Below are positions 34,386 to 45,234 of a stretch of 48,024 bases of DNA, one piece after another. The stretch is taken from contig JAJXWJ010000023.1 in NCBI GenBank assembly GCA_021781655.1, positions 1 to 48,024 of the forward strand. The letters are read 5' to 3'. The translations under genes were made by a program, and so were the position numbers. Below the pieces are notes generated by a model. That model had not been told where the DNA came from. It did no database searches and worked only from the letters and a program-made list of their open reading frames with translations. The number at the start of each line of letters is the position of its first letter. Position 1 is the first letter of the stretch. The DNA comes from Bacillota bacterium (GTDB lineage Bacteria > Bacillota > Clostridia > Clostridiales > Clostridiaceae).

Positions 34386-35399
34386 TTATATTGAACCGAC
34401 TGTATTTCTTTTAACTAAGTAATTATTTAAAATTATTTTTTTGCTGTATTTATTTTGGCATTCGATTTTTTCCACTAATAACATAGCTGCATTATTTCCG
34501 AGTAAATGCATATTTTGGTCTATTGTTGTTAGCTTTGGTTCTGTGAAATTACTTAAAAGTATATTATCAAAGCCAATAATTGACATATCCTTTGGCACCT
34601 CAAGCTTCAATCTTTTACAAGCATTAAGTGCACCTAAAGCCATGAAATCATTGCATGCAAATATGGCAGTATATGAATGTTCTTTTAATTTATCAACTAG
34701 AAAATCGGCAGTGTTATCTACTGTTTCATCGCTGTTTCCTTCTCCGATATTAATGATATTATCAGGACTAAAATTTCCGATTCCAACCATAATTTTCTTA
34801 TATACACTTTCTTTTACATCATAAGAATAGCTCTCTTTACCTCTTATAAAAAGAATGTTTTTATGGTTATTGTCCAGTAAGTAATCTAAAGCTATTTTAG
34901 CACCAGCTTCTTCGTCATTTGAAACCGTAGAAACATTTGTATTTTGAGATGTTCCATTTACAAATACAATGGGCATTTTTTCTGATATATTATCATAAAA
35001 TTTTGTTTTAATCGTCTTTGTATTAGGACTTACTACTATTATTCCGGAAACATTTCTAGAAAATAAATTATTAACACATTTTTTTTCTTCATCTGAATCA
35101 TCATATGAACAGCTTAGTAATATAGAAAGTGATTTAGTTTTTATATAGCTTTCTATACCGTTAATGACTTCAGGAAAAAACATGTTATTAATACTAGGTA
35201 CAACTACTCCAATAGTAGATGATTTTTGCTGTGTCAATTCGCGAGCCTGCATATTTGGTATATAATTTAACTCTTCTATAATTTCTAAAACTTTTTTTCT
35301 TGTTTCCTCTTTAACAGGATAGTTTCCATTCATTACTCTTGAAACTGTTGCTACAGACACATTTGCTTTTTCAGCTACTTCTTGAATAGTTATTTTCAT
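34386..35399 (-). CDS. LacI-family transcriptional regulator of the galactose cluster (GalR-like)
   Basis: 337 aa from the ATG at 35399, preceded by TAGGTGAT; an earlier in-frame GTG belongs to that site. The N-terminal HTH is ITIQEVAEKANVSVATVSRVMNG; a hinge (YIPNMQARELTQQKSSTIGVVVP) leads to a periplasmic-binding-like effector domain with FACNDFMALGAL and IIGFDN. It sits inside the gal operon and GTAACCGATTAC-type sites precede galK, so it most likely represses gal genes in the absence of galactose. Confidence 0.92.
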   Translation of the reverse strand: MKITIQEVAEKANVSVATVSRVMNGNYPVKEETRKKVLEIIEELNYIPNMQARELTQQKSSTIGVVVPSINNMFFPEVINGIESYIKTKSLSILLSCSYDDSDEEKKCVNNLFSRNVSGIIVVSPNTKTIKTKFYDNISEKMPIVFVNGTSQNTNVSTVSNDEEAGAKIALDYLLDNNHKNILFIRGKESYSYDVKESVYKKIMVGIGNFSPDNIINIGEGNSDETVDNTADFLVDKLKEHSYTAIFACNDFMALGALNACKRLKLEVPKDMSIIGFDNILLSNFTEPKLTTIDQNMHLLGNNAAMLLVEKIECQNKYSKKIILNNYLVKRNTVGSI

Positions 35400-35408
35400 A
35401 TAAATCAC

Positions 35409-36902
35409 CTATAAAATATTAATAAATTTATCAAAGGCAGTTAATCCGCCTAAATCTCTTTTAAATACACCAGAGTGAGTAAGCACTTCTAAAAATTTTT
35501 TCCCAACCTCATTTTGCAAAATAACATCTACGTCTTCAGTTGTTATATTTTCGTATTGTTTCAATATATGTTTATACCAGTTGTTATGCTTTGATATAAT
35601 TTCATTATTAGAAATATCAATTATTTTATCAAGTAGGCATTGTTTTAAAATAGTTAGTTCTTCTTTAAGCCTAGCTGGAAGAACTGCAAGCCCCATTACT
35701 TCAATTAGACCTATATTTTCCTTTTTAATGTGATGAACTTCCTTGTGAGGATGGAATATTCCTAAAGGATATTCTGAGCTAGTTCTATTATTTCTTAGTA
35801 CTAAATCAAGCTCATATCTATCATTTCTTTTTCTTGCGATAGGAGTAATAGTATTGTGCGGCTCATTATTTGTTTTGGCAAAAATGTTATTAGATTCATC
35901 AGAGTAATTTCTCCAAGAAGAAAGAATATGGTCCGCTAAAGATATCAACTTATCCTTATCATAACCAGAAATTCTAATAACAGACATAGGCCATTTAACT
36001 CGTCCAAATTCAATATCTTCATATCCATTTATAACAAAGGTTTTTTCCAAGGGTGCTAACTCCATAGCAAAGGTATACCTTCCACCTTGATAATGATCAT
36101 GAGAAAGTATGGAGCCACCAACAATAGGTAAATCTGCATTTGAACCAATGAAATAGTGTGGCAATATATCAATAAATGAAATCATATTTTCAAATGTTTT
36201 CCTACTTATGTTCATAGGCACATGTTCACTATTTAATATTATACAATGTTCGTTATAATAAGTATATGGAGAATACTGTAAATACCAATGGTTATTAGCT
36301 AACTTTATAGGAATTATACGGTGATTTTGTCGAGCTGGGTGATTTAGATTACCGCAGAAGCCTTCATTTTCCTTACATAATAAACACTTTGGATATGTTG
36401 TAGATTTTAATAATTTGGCTTTAGCTATTTCTGTTGGATCTTTTTCTGGCTTAGATAAATTTATAGTTATGTCTAAATCGCCATACTCAGTAGGTACCTT
36501 CCAAATTATATTTTTATCAATTCTATCTTTCCTTATATAATTAGAGGCAATGCTAAGATTATAGTAATACTCAGTAGCCTCACTATAGGATTTTGAAAGA
36601 TATTTCTCAAAATTATTTATAACTTCAGAAGGTCTTGGCATTATACAGTTCATTATTTTAGTATCAAATAAGTCCCTCTCTGTAATAGAGTTCCCAATAA
36701 TGCCTGCTTCTATAGCGTATTCTAAAATGTTTTTTAAAATATTTGTAGCTGTTTCTAAATCTTCGTTAATTTCTTCCGGTTCAAAAGCATCTATTTTCAA
36801 TAATTCTAAAAGCAGATTAGAAGAGTATAATTTATCTTCTTTGCATATTAGCCCTTTTCTTAAAGCAAAATTTATTAGCCTATTAACTTCATGATTAATC
36901 AT
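35409..36902 (-). CDS. galT: UDP-glucose--hexose-1-phosphate uridylyltransferase (Firmicute-type)
   Basis: 497 aa from the ATG at 36902, chosen because AGGGAGGAC stands seven bases upstream and the longer frame overlaps galE. This is the long Firmicutes GalT family (about 490-500 aa), distinct from the 350-aa E. coli type. DIDEFDT-like core is not seen, but GGSILSHDHYQGGRYTFAMELAP contains the family HxHxQ-type nucleotidyl histidine region. It exchanges UMP between UDP-glucose and galactose-1-phosphate. It lies 13 bases from galE. Confidence 0.93.
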   Translation of the reverse strand: MINHEVNRLINFALRKGLICKEDKLYSSNLLLELLKIDAFEPEEINEDLETATNILKNILEYAIEAGIIGNSITERDLFDTKIMNCIMPRPSEVINNFEKYLSKSYSEATEYYYNLSIASNYIRKDRIDKNIIWKVPTEYGDLDITINLSKPEKDPTEIAKAKLLKSTTYPKCLLCKENEGFCGNLNHPARQNHRIIPIKLANNHWYLQYSPYTYYNEHCIILNSEHVPMNISRKTFENMISFIDILPHYFIGSNADLPIVGGSILSHDHYQGGRYTFAMELAPLEKTFVINGYEDIEFGRVKWPMSVIRISGYDKDKLISLADHILSSWRNYSDESNNIFAKTNNEPHNTITPIARKRNDRYELDLVLRNNRTSSEYPLGIFHPHKEVHHIKKENIGLIEVMGLAVLPARLKEELTILKQCLLDKIIDISNNEIISKHNNWYKHILKQYENITTEDVDVILQNEVGKKFLEVLTHSGVFKRDLGGLTAFDKFINIL

Positions 36903-36915
36903 GATAAAGTCCTCC

Positions 36916-37905
36916 CTAGTCATTAAAACCATTCGGTTTAGATTCATGCCATATCCAAGCATCTTTAATTATGTCTTTAACATTTGTGAATTTTGGAGTC
37001 CAACCTAAAATGTTTCTTGCTTTGTCACTTGATGCGATTAACTGAGCAGGATCTCCAGCTCTTCTTTCCCCAATAACTACCTTAATATCCTCTTGTGTAA
37101 CTTGTTTTGCAGCATCAATCATTTCCTTTACACTAAAACCCATTCCGTTACCTAAATTAAAGGTATTGCTTTCGTTTCCATTTTCTAAAAATTCAACTGC
37201 TTTAATGTGCGCTTCAGCCAAGTCTAGAACATGTATATAGTCTCTAATACAAGTACCATCTGTTGTTGGATAGTCTGAGCCGTAAACAGTTATAAATTCT
37301 CGTTTCTTTAATGGTACTTGAAGTATGAGAGGAATTAAGTGGCTTTCAGGATTGTGATCCTCTCCAATGCTTCCATCTCCAAGTGAGCCTGCAACGTTAA
37401 AATATCTTAGAGCAACATAATTTATTCCATAAGCTTTGTTGCACCATTTCATCATTTTTTCCATAGTTAATTTTGTTTCTCCATAAGCATTAGTTGGTTT
37501 TGTTTCATCATCTTCTAGAATCGGTATTTTTTTTGGCTCACCATATACTGCGGCAGTAGATGAAAATACTATATTTTTAATATTGTGTTTTACCATGCTT
37601 TCCAGTAGAACTTGCATTCCATATACATTGTTATTGAAATAAAGAAGTGGCTTTTCCATGCTTTCTCCAACTAATGAGTTAGCAGCAAAGTGAATTATAG
37701 ATTCTATTTTATTTTCAGTGAAAACTTTATGTAAAAATTTTTCATCTCTAATATCACCCTTATAAAATTTAGCCTTTCTATTAACAGCAGCTAAATGGCC
37801 ACTTTGAAGGTTATCAACTACAACAACCTCTTTTCCTTTTTCTATAAGTTCATGAACTGTATGAGAACCAATGTAACCTGCACCACCACAAACTAAAATT
37901 GACAT
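36916..37905 (-). CDS. galE: UDP-glucose 4-epimerase
   Basis: 329 aa short-chain dehydrogenase-type epimerase. GGAGYIGSH (residues 7-15) binds NAD, FSSTAAVYGEP carries the catalytic Ser/Thr and NAYGETKLTMEKMM the YxxxK pair. It converts UDP-galactose to UDP-glucose, closing the Leloir cycle. Gene order galK-galE-galT on the minus strand with short gaps. Confidence 0.95.
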   Translation of the reverse strand: MSILVCGGAGYIGSHTVHELIEKGKEVVVVDNLQSGHLAAVNRKAKFYKGDIRDEKFLHKVFTENKIESIIHFAANSLVGESMEKPLLYFNNNVYGMQVLLESMVKHNIKNIVFSSTAAVYGEPKKIPILEDDETKPTNAYGETKLTMEKMMKWCNKAYGINYVALRYFNVAGSLGDGSIGEDHNPESHLIPLILQVPLKKREFITVYGSDYPTTDGTCIRDYIHVLDLAEAHIKAVEFLENGNESNTFNLGNGMGFSVKEMIDAAKQVTQEDIKVVIGERRAGDPAQLIASSDKARNILGWTPKFTNVKDIIKDAWIWHESKPNGFND

Positions 37906-37936
37906 AAAATATTCACTCCTTTTAGCATCTATAATT

Positions 37937-39106
37937 TTAAATTAATTTTCTAGCTCCATCAGAGGTACTAACAATATAGAAGCTTGGTTCATAGCCTATT
38001 ATTTCAGTGTATTTTTTTCTCACCTTTTCAACAAACTCATCGATGCAATCATCTTTAACTATACTAACAGTACACCCTCCAAAACCAGCTCCCGTCATTC
38101 TAGAGCCAACAACTCCATTGCATTCCCAAGCTAAAGAAACTAAAGTATCCAGTTCGATGCCTGTTACTTCATAATCGTCTCTTAATGAAATGTGAGATTC
38201 GTTCATAAGTTTACCAAATAAAGCAAGATCATTATTTTTTAAAGCTTTTGATGCTTTAAGTGTTCTTATGTTCTCGTATACCGCATGCCTAGCTCTCTTT
38301 ACGTTTATCGGATTAGTTATACAATCTTTAACTTCTTCAAACTGTTCTTCAGTTAGTTCCCCTAGCGCATTGATGTTTTTCACCTGTTTAATTTCTTTTA
38401 ATGCGGCTTCACATTGGCTACGTCTTTCGTTATATTTTGAATCTGTTAGCCCTCTTTTTTTGTTAGTATTTGCAATTACTATTTTGTGACCATCCATATT
38501 CAATTTACTATAAGTATATTGTAGTGTATTACAATCAAGAAGAACTGCACATCCCTCTGTACCCATTCCTACCGCAAATTGGTCCATTATTCCACAATTA
38601 ACTCCAATGAAACTATTTTCTGCCCTCTGGCACATTTTTACCATTTCAATCATGTCAATATTTAAATTGAATAAATCATTTAGCATTACTGCTGTTAAAA
38701 GTTCAATGGATGCTGAAGAAGATAAACCAGAACTTGTAGGAATATTACCATAGAATAAAATATCTAGACCAGTTGGCACCTCATAGCTAGAATCTTTAAA
38801 AGTTTTAATAACACCTTTTGGATAGTTAGCCCAAGCATCTTCTTTTGTGTTTACTATATTATCCAAATCAAATTCAATAATGCCTAAATCTTCAAAATTT
38901 AAAGAAAGCATTCTAACTTTAGTATCATTTCTTTTAGCCACTAAACCATATGTTCCAATTGTAAGTGCACAAGGGAACACATTCCCTCCATTGTAATCAG
39001 TGTGCTCTCCAATTAAATTTACTCTACCTGGCGAGAAAAAAACGTTTTCTTCAGTTTTGTTGAATATTTTATAAAAGTTTTCTTTTAACATATTAATATT
39101 ATTCAT
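37937..39106 (-). CDS. galK: galactokinase
   Basis: 389 aa GHMP kinase. [15 protein letters not shown] (about residues 28-42) is the galactokinase signature, [11 protein letters not shown] (about 123-133) the GHMP ATP loop and [12 protein letters not shown] (about 340) motif 3. It phosphorylates alpha-galactose at C1. AAGGAGG precedes the ATG; a candidate LacI-type operator lies 24-35 bases upstream. Confidence 0.96.
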   Translation of the reverse strand: MNNINMLKENFYKIFNKTEENVFFSPGRVNLIGEHTDYNGGNVFPCALTIGTYGLVAKRNDTKVRMLSLNFEDLGIIEFDLDNIVNTKEDAWANYPKGVIKTFKDSSYEVPTGLDILFYGNIPTSSGLSSSASIELLTAVMLNDLFNLNIDMIEMVKMCQRAENSFIGVNCGIMDQFAVGMGTEGCAVLLDCNTLQYTYSKLNMDGHKIVIANTNKKRGLTDSKYNERRSQCEAALKEIKQVKNINALGELTEEQFEEVKDCITNPINVKRARHAVYENIRTLKASKALKNNDLALFGKLMNESHISLRDDYEVTGIELDTLVSLAWECNGVVGSRMTGAGFGGCTVSIVKDDCIDEFVEKVRKKYTEIIGYEPSFYIVSTSDGARKLI

Positions 39107-39129
39107 AATAAAACCTCCTTGAAAATATA

Positions 39130-39141
39130 GTAACCGATTTC
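39130..39141. promoter_or_regulatory. candidate GalR operator, proximal to galK
   Basis: GTAACCGATTTC, one mismatch from the GTAACCGATTAC of the distal site, 24 bases from the galK start. Confidence 0.6.
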
Positions 39142-39239
39142 TATTAAAATGTAAATATATTAATAAAAAATAACTAATTTATTGCTAAAAATCATTGATA
39201 GTTGATATAATATTAATTATATTTAAACTTTTATACTTA

Positions 39240-39251
39240 GTAATCGGTTAC
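39240..39251. promoter_or_regulatory. candidate GalR operator, distal to galK
   Basis: GTAATCGGTTAC, a near-perfect LacI-type palindrome with central CG; with the proximal site it brackets a roughly 100-base promoter region, suitable for looping. Confidence 0.65.
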
Positions 39252-39353
39252 CATTGTTCTATATTCCTGTCTATCTATAAGTTTATATATAAGATTTTTT
39301 CTTCTTTAAGTATACGCTAACAAATTTCCTATTCTATGCTAGTTTTATTAACT

Positions 39354-40760
39354 TTAATTTTGCTTTTCTACCAAAGATGCTTCTAAATCTTTTAATATTT
39401 CAGCATGTTTTTCTTCTGTTAATTTAATTTTAAGAAAGAATATAACTCCTGAAATAAGCATTAACGCTGCAGGTAAGTAAAACGAATACATTTTAAAGGT
39501 CATAATGCTTTTAGCAGTTATATTACTGGCTTGTGCATTTCCAATCATTCCACATGATACTGATATAAAGCCTACAATACCATTTGATAATGCACCTGCA
39601 ATTTTATCCAATAAAGGACGAAGTGATAATGTTACCGCTTCATTTCTAACTCCATTTTTCCATTGTCCATATTCAACAGCATCGCTTATTGTCATAAGCA
39701 CTGATAAGAATATCAATTGATAAGGGAAGTAAAAAAATACTAAAGCAACAATGATAAGTAAAATATTACTTGCTGATGCAGTCGATAGTAATAAGTATCC
39801 AATTAACATCGATACTATACCACTTATATAAACATATTTTCTAGAAATAAGTTTCGTTATAAATGGGAATATTGGAACTGCTATAATACCACAAATAGCT
39901 GATACAATACCTACTATTGAAAATGCTGATATATTACCGATTACATACTGAAAGTATAACATTAAAACAGCTGTTGTAGCTACATAGGCTATAGCAAATA
40001 ATATATAAGCTAATGCTAACCACATTAATTGATCGTTTTTAGCTAGTGCACTAAATATATCTTTAATGGATGTTTTCTCGTTTTGTTTTCGTAAATTGCT
40101 GTCTTTTTCTTTTGTTCCAAGTGCTGCTATCCAACTTGTAACTCCATATATTATTGCTGCGATAAGACCAAATATAAACCATCCACTGGCTGCTTGACCA
40201 GAATGACCGCTAATAATCAAAGTAAAAATCGAAACTATTGGCACTACTGCTAAAGTTGTTCCATTAGCACCCAATGAAGATGCAAAACGAGCAAAGGTAG
40301 CTAATTTCCCACGTTCTTTTGAGTCTTCATTAAGTGCTGGTATCATAGACCAAAATGCGATATCTTTAAAAGAATATGTACAATCTAAAATAATGAACAC
40401 AATAATGAACACAATAGTAAATAAAGTTTCATTGCTTGTAGCTAATCCAAAGAAATTAGTAAATAGCATTGCTAGACATATAGCACTAATTGTTCCTCCA
40501 ACGCAAAGCCAAGGTCTGAATTTACCCCATCTAGTTTTAGTGTTATCTATAACACCACCAATAATCGGATCGAAGACGATTTCAATTAATCTAATTACTA
40601 CAACCAAGGTTGTAACTAATCCTATCATTTTTGCCTGAACATCAGCTGGTGCACCAGTGAACATAGCTTTTGTAACAAAAATCATGAAATAGGTTGATAA
40701 TGTTGCATAAAAGATGTCATGTCCGAAGGCACCTAATGCATATGAAATTCTTTGTTTCAT
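39354..40760 (-). CDS. GPH-family sugar:cation symporter (probable galactose/galactoside uptake)
   Basis: 468 aa with 12 membrane segments. ISYALGAFGHDIFYATLSTYFMIFVTKAMF, FDPIIGGVIDNTKTRWGKFRPWL (motif of helices 2-3) and SMIPALNEDSKERGKLATFARFASSLG are diagnostic of the MelB/GPH family. It carries galactose or a galactoside into the cell with Na or H ions. No hydrolase is encoded near it, so free galactose is the likeliest substrate. It has its own promoter with cre-like sites. Confidence 0.92.
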   Translation of the reverse strand: MKQRISYALGAFGHDIFYATLSTYFMIFVTKAMFTGAPADVQAKMIGLVTTLVVVIRLIEIVFDPIIGGVIDNTKTRWGKFRPWLCVGGTISAICLAMLFTNFFGLATSNETLFTIVFIIVFIILDCTYSFKDIAFWSMIPALNEDSKERGKLATFARFASSLGANGTTLAVVPIVSIFTLIISGHSGQAASGWFIFGLIAAIIYGVTSWIAALGTKEKDSNLRKQNEKTSIKDIFSALAKNDQLMWLALAYILFAIAYVATTAVLMLYFQYVIGNISAFSIVGIVSAICGIIAVPIFPFITKLISRKYVYISGIVSMLIGYLLLSTASASNILLIIVALVFFYFPYQLIFLSVLMTISDAVEYGQWKNGVRNEAVTLSLRPLLDKIAGALSNGIVGFISVSCGMIGNAQASNITAKSIMTFKMYSFYLPAALMLISGVIFFLKIKLTEEKHAEILKDLEASLVEKQN

Positions 40761-40813
40761 TTTTAATTCCCCCCTGTATTTTTAATAAATTTAAAGAAAA
40801 TCATCATTCAAAT

Positions 40814-40827
40814 AGAAAGCGTTTTCT
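40814..40827. promoter_or_regulatory. cre-like site (CcpA) upstream of the symporter
   Basis: AGAAAGCGTTTTCT, a near-perfect catabolite-responsive element, 54 bases from the start codon. Confidence 0.7.
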
Positions 40828-40875
40828 TTTCTTTAAAAATAGTTTATCAAATGTTTTTATAAAATGCAATATATT

Positions 40876-40890
40876 TTTAAACGTTTTCTA
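40876..40890. promoter_or_regulatory. second cre-like site
   Basis: TTTAAACGTTTTCTA, sharing the AACGTTTTCT core with the first site, about 60 bases further upstream. Confidence 0.45.
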
Positions 40891-40985
40891 TGATTTTTCT
40901 AAATTATTAATTGTAATATATTGAATATTATAATTATTTTTGCAATTAAATTATATTGTAAAATAGGGTTAAACATAATATTTTA

Positions 40986-40997
40986 GAAACCGATTTC
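40986..40997. promoter_or_regulatory. third candidate GalR operator
   Basis: GAAACCGATTTC, a symmetric variant of the two sites before galK, located in the upstream region of the symporter. Confidence 0.5.
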
Positions 40998-41416
40998 CAA
41001 TATATCAAAGGCAATGAATTATAAAAGACTCTATTTGGAGGGGAATTTATTTTATTAGACTAGGAGTATCGATATCGATGAAATTCTTAGCTAAGGTATA
41101 ATGTTTAATGTATTAAATTATAATTTTTTTTCTTTTTAATTTTCTAAATACAATATCAAGATTTTTTTTTAATATTGGTATGATAATCATTGGAATCTCA
41201 TTATTCAAAAAAGAATTTCAAAATAAACTTTAACATTTATTTTATTACTTTAAAAACTACATATTACTTTTCTTTTTCTTCTATATTTTTAATACTATCA
41301 ATTAAAAACTTTGTTATACTTTGCACTTATACATTGCTGTATGCTTCAATAATATAATCATAACAATAAATATTTGTATTGTTATGAAAATTTAACTTAT
41401 GTTAAAAGCCAGTTAT

Positions 41417-42471
<1,055 letters not shown>

Positions 42472-42522
42472 ATTATCCCCTATTATAAAAAATTATTTAG
42501 TTAATGAAGGAGAGAAAATTTC

Positions 42523-43587
42523 ATGAAAAAAAGAAGTATTATTAAGCGTTCAGCCACCATACTACTTGCAGGTCTCATGGTTATTGCTGCTACTGCATGT
42601 TCTTCAACTAAATCAGGACAAGCAAACAGCTCATCAAAAATTAACATCGATAAATTGACTGTATACTTTGTCCCTTCAAAAGAACCACAAACAATCATAA
42701 CAGCAACTGAGCCTTTAAAAGACCTACTAAAAAAGCAACTTTCAAAAGAAGGTTACAACATTGGCAAAGTAGATATATCTGTTGGTACAAGCTATGAAGC
42801 TGTCGGTGAAGCTTTATCTTCTGGAACTGCTGATATAGGCTTTATCCCTGGTGGAACTTATGTACTATATGATGATGGTGCTGACGTAATTTTAACTGCG
42901 ACAAGAGCAGGACTTAACAAAGATTCTAGCAATCCTAAGGATTGGAATGATGGTAAGCCTACAGAAACAACCTCTAAGCAAACTAACTATTATAGAGCTT
43001 TAATTATTGCAGGCCCTACTGCTAAAGGTAAAGAATTAGCTGCTAAAGTTAATTCTGGTGAAAAACTTACATATGCTGATTTAGCAAGTGCAAATTGGAG
43101 CATTATGTCCTCCTCCTCTTCCGCTGGTTATATTTATCCATCTTTATGGATGCAAAATAATTTTGGTAAAAGTCTACTTGATTTACCTCATGTTGTTCAA
43201 GCCGACTCCTATGGAAGTTCTTTCGCTCGATTAGCTTCTGGACAAGCAGATGTTGTTTTAGCATATGCTGATGCAAGAATGGACTACGCTAATCAATGGA
43301 CCTCTCAATTCGGAAGAACAAGTTCAATTTGGAATGAAACTTCAGTAATCGGAGTAACCGACCCTATATACAATGATACAATAAGTGTCAGCAAAAAATC
43401 TAAAATAATGACACCGGCTTTTAAAGCTGCTCTTCAAAAAGCCTTTATAGCTATAGCAAAGACACCAGAAGGAAAAAAAGTTATAGCAATATATAGTCAT
43501 CAAGGCTATGTGGTAGCAAAATCTTCAGATTATGATAAAGAGCGTGCTGCACAAAAGTTAATTCAAAAATTAAATTCTAAAAAATAA
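42523..43587 (+). CDS. phnD: phosphonate/phosphite-type ABC transporter substrate-binding lipoprotein (PhnD family)
   Basis: 354 aa. The signal peptide ends VIAATAC, Cys26 being lipidated. The mature chain starts with an acidic-Ser linker and a PhnD/PtxB fold: LTVYFVPSKEPQTIITATEPLKDLLKKQL, GTSYEAVGEALSSGTADIGFIPGGTYVLY and SSSSSAGYIYPSLWM, a serine-rich anion-binding loop. It collects the ligand outside the cell. No C-P lyase or phosphonatase gene is in the operon, so phosphonate may not be the real ligand. Confidence 0.9.
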   Translation: MKKRSIIKRSATILLAGLMVIAATACSSTKSGQANSSSKINIDKLTVYFVPSKEPQTIITATEPLKDLLKKQLSKEGYNIGKVDISVGTSYEAVGEALSSGTADIGFIPGGTYVLYDDGADVILTATRAGLNKDSSNPKDWNDGKPTETTSKQTNYYRALIIAGPTAKGKELAAKVNSGEKLTYADLASANWSIMSSSSSAGYIYPSLWMQNNFGKSLLDLPHVVQADSYGSSFARLASGQADVVLAYADARMDYANQWTSQFGRTSSIWNETSVIGVTDPIYNDTISVSKKSKIMTPAFKAALQKAFIAIAKTPEGKKVIAIYSHQGYVVAKSSDYDKERAAQKLIQKLNSKK

Positions 43588-43615
43588 AATAAATTTTAAT
43601 ATTTAAACATTATAA

Positions 43616-43649
43616 AAGACTGAAGTCATGTGCTTATGCCTTCAGTCTT
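43616..43649 (+). terminator. intercistronic stem-loop between phnD and phnC
   Basis: AAGACTGAAG (43616-43625) pairs with CTTCAGTCTT (43640-43649), followed by AAAAATATTTTTATTTTA. It would terminate part of the transcripts or protect the phnD mRNA, keeping binding protein in excess over the transporter. Confidence 0.65.
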
Positions 43650-43679
43650 AAAAATATTTTTATTTTACGGAGGATAAAA

Positions 43680-44432
43680 ATGATATTATTTGAGCATGTG
43701 AATAAAATTTACAGTAACGGATTCCACGCACTTAACGATATTAATTTATCTATTAATCAAGGAGAATTTGTAGCAATTATTGGACTTTCTGGTGCTGGAA
43801 AATCTACTTTGATTCGAACTATCAATCGAATGCATGACATATCGTCAGGAAAACTTCTTGTAAATAACATAGATGTAAATACCTTAAAAGGTAAAAAACT
43901 TCGAAATTTTCGTAGAAAAATCGGAATGATATTTCAATCCTTTAACTTAATAACTAGGACTACCGTCATAAAAAATGTACTCTCTGCAAATGTTCCAGAT
44001 CTTCCACTATGGCGTTCTATTTTAGGTATATTCCCAAAGAAAGATTGGATTTCTGCACTTGAAGCATTGGATAAGGTTGGAATATTAAATAAAGCTTACT
44101 CTAGAGTTGATCAACTATCTGGAGGACAACAACAGCGTGTAGCTCTTGCAAGAACTTTAGCACAAAATCCTAAGATCATATTAGCTGACGAGCCCGTAGC
44201 CTCATTAGACCCAATAACAGCTAAGCAGGTTATGTCAGATTTCAAAAGAATAAATCGAGATATGAATATTACTGTACTAATTAATATTCATCATGTTGAA
44301 CTCGCTTTGCAATATGCTGATAGAGTTATAGGCATTAAAAATGGAAATATAATTTTTGATGGCAGCTGCGATACTGTAACAAAAGAAGTGTTAAATGAAA
44401 TTTATGGTGAAAAATTGGAGGAAGAACCATGA
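43680..44432 (+). CDS. phnC: phosphonate-type ABC transporter ATP-binding protein
   Basis: 250 aa. Walker A GLSGAGKST (35-43), Q-loop IFQSFNLI, signature LSGGQQQR, Walker B ILADEP and switch HHVE are all present, so ATPase is intact. It powers PhnE permeases. GGAGG precedes the ATG and the stop overlaps phnE1 (ATGA). Confidence 0.95.
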   Translation: MILFEHVNKIYSNGFHALNDINLSINQGEFVAIIGLSGAGKSTLIRTINRMHDISSGKLLVNNIDVNTLKGKKLRNFRRKIGMIFQSFNLITRTTVIKNVLSANVPDLPLWRSILGIFPKKDWISALEALDKVGILNKAYSRVDQLSGGQQQRVALARTLAQNPKIILADEPVASLDPITAKQVMSDFKRINRDMNITVLINIHHVELALQYADRVIGIKNGNIIFDGSCDTVTKEVLNEIYGEKLEEEP

Positions 44433-45223
44433 GAAAATATGAGCTTTCTAACGGAAAAACAGTTATAAAACCTCGCTCCTATTTTGTATTAATAATTTTA
44501 ATATTGTGTACATTTACCTATATTTCCATTCAAGTTACAGGCTTTGATATGAATGTGCTTATTCAAAATGGAAATCAATTTTTTGTAATTTTAAGACAAA
44601 TGTTTCCTCCTAATACATCTTATACGAGTAGCATATGGATACCGCTTATAGATACTATAAAAATGTCACTTTTGGGCTCTTTTATAGGAGCAATTTTAGC
44701 GATGCCTTTTGCTATTTGTGCCTCTACAAACATTGTCCATAATTCAGCAATTGTAAGCATATTAAGATTTTCTTTAAGTCTTGTGAGAACCATTCCTACT
44801 TTGGTTAGTGCTTTAATTGCAACATACATTTTTGGACTTGGTACCATGGCTGGAACGACTGCTATAGCTATATTTTCTTTTACTTACATTGGCAAACTAC
44901 TTTATGAACAAATTGAAACAGTAGATATGGGAGCCTTCGAAGCTATGGAAGCCCTTGGTACTAATCGCTTTAGAGCATTTATCTTCTCAATCCTTCCACA
45001 AATTATACCTAGTTATATTTCTATATCCTTATTTTGTTTTGAAGGAAATGTTAGATATGCTTCAATCCTCGGATACGTAGGTGCAGGAGGGCTAGGACTT
45101 ATTTTAAATGAGAAAATAAGTTGGCGGCAATATGATAGTGTAGGAATGATATTAATAATGTTATTTATAACAGTATTTATCATTGAAAGTACTAGTCACT
45201 ATATAAGAAGTAAACTTTCTTAG
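44429..45223 (+). CDS. phnE: phosphonate-type ABC transporter permease (first PhnE)
   Basis: 264 aa with about six membrane helices. The EAA loop reads EAMEALGTNRFRAFIFSILPQIIP, the contact with PhnC. The N-terminal cytoplasmic stretch is short. Its stop is followed by AGGAGGG and the second permease 11 bases later; the two would form a heterodimeric channel. Confidence 0.94.
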   Translation: MRKYELSNGKTVIKPRSYFVLIILILCTFTYISIQVTGFDMNVLIQNGNQFFVILRQMFPPNTSYTSSIWIPLIDTIKMSLLGSFIGAILAMPFAICASTNIVHNSAIVSILRFSLSLVRTIPTLVSALIATYIFGLGTMAGTTAIAIFSFTYIGKLLYEQIETVDMGAFEAMEALGTNRFRAFIFSILPQIIPSYISISLFCFEGNVRYASILGYVGAGGLGLILNEKISWRQYDSVGMILIMLFITVFIIESTSHYIRSKLS

Positions 45224-45234
45224 GAGGGACTTTA

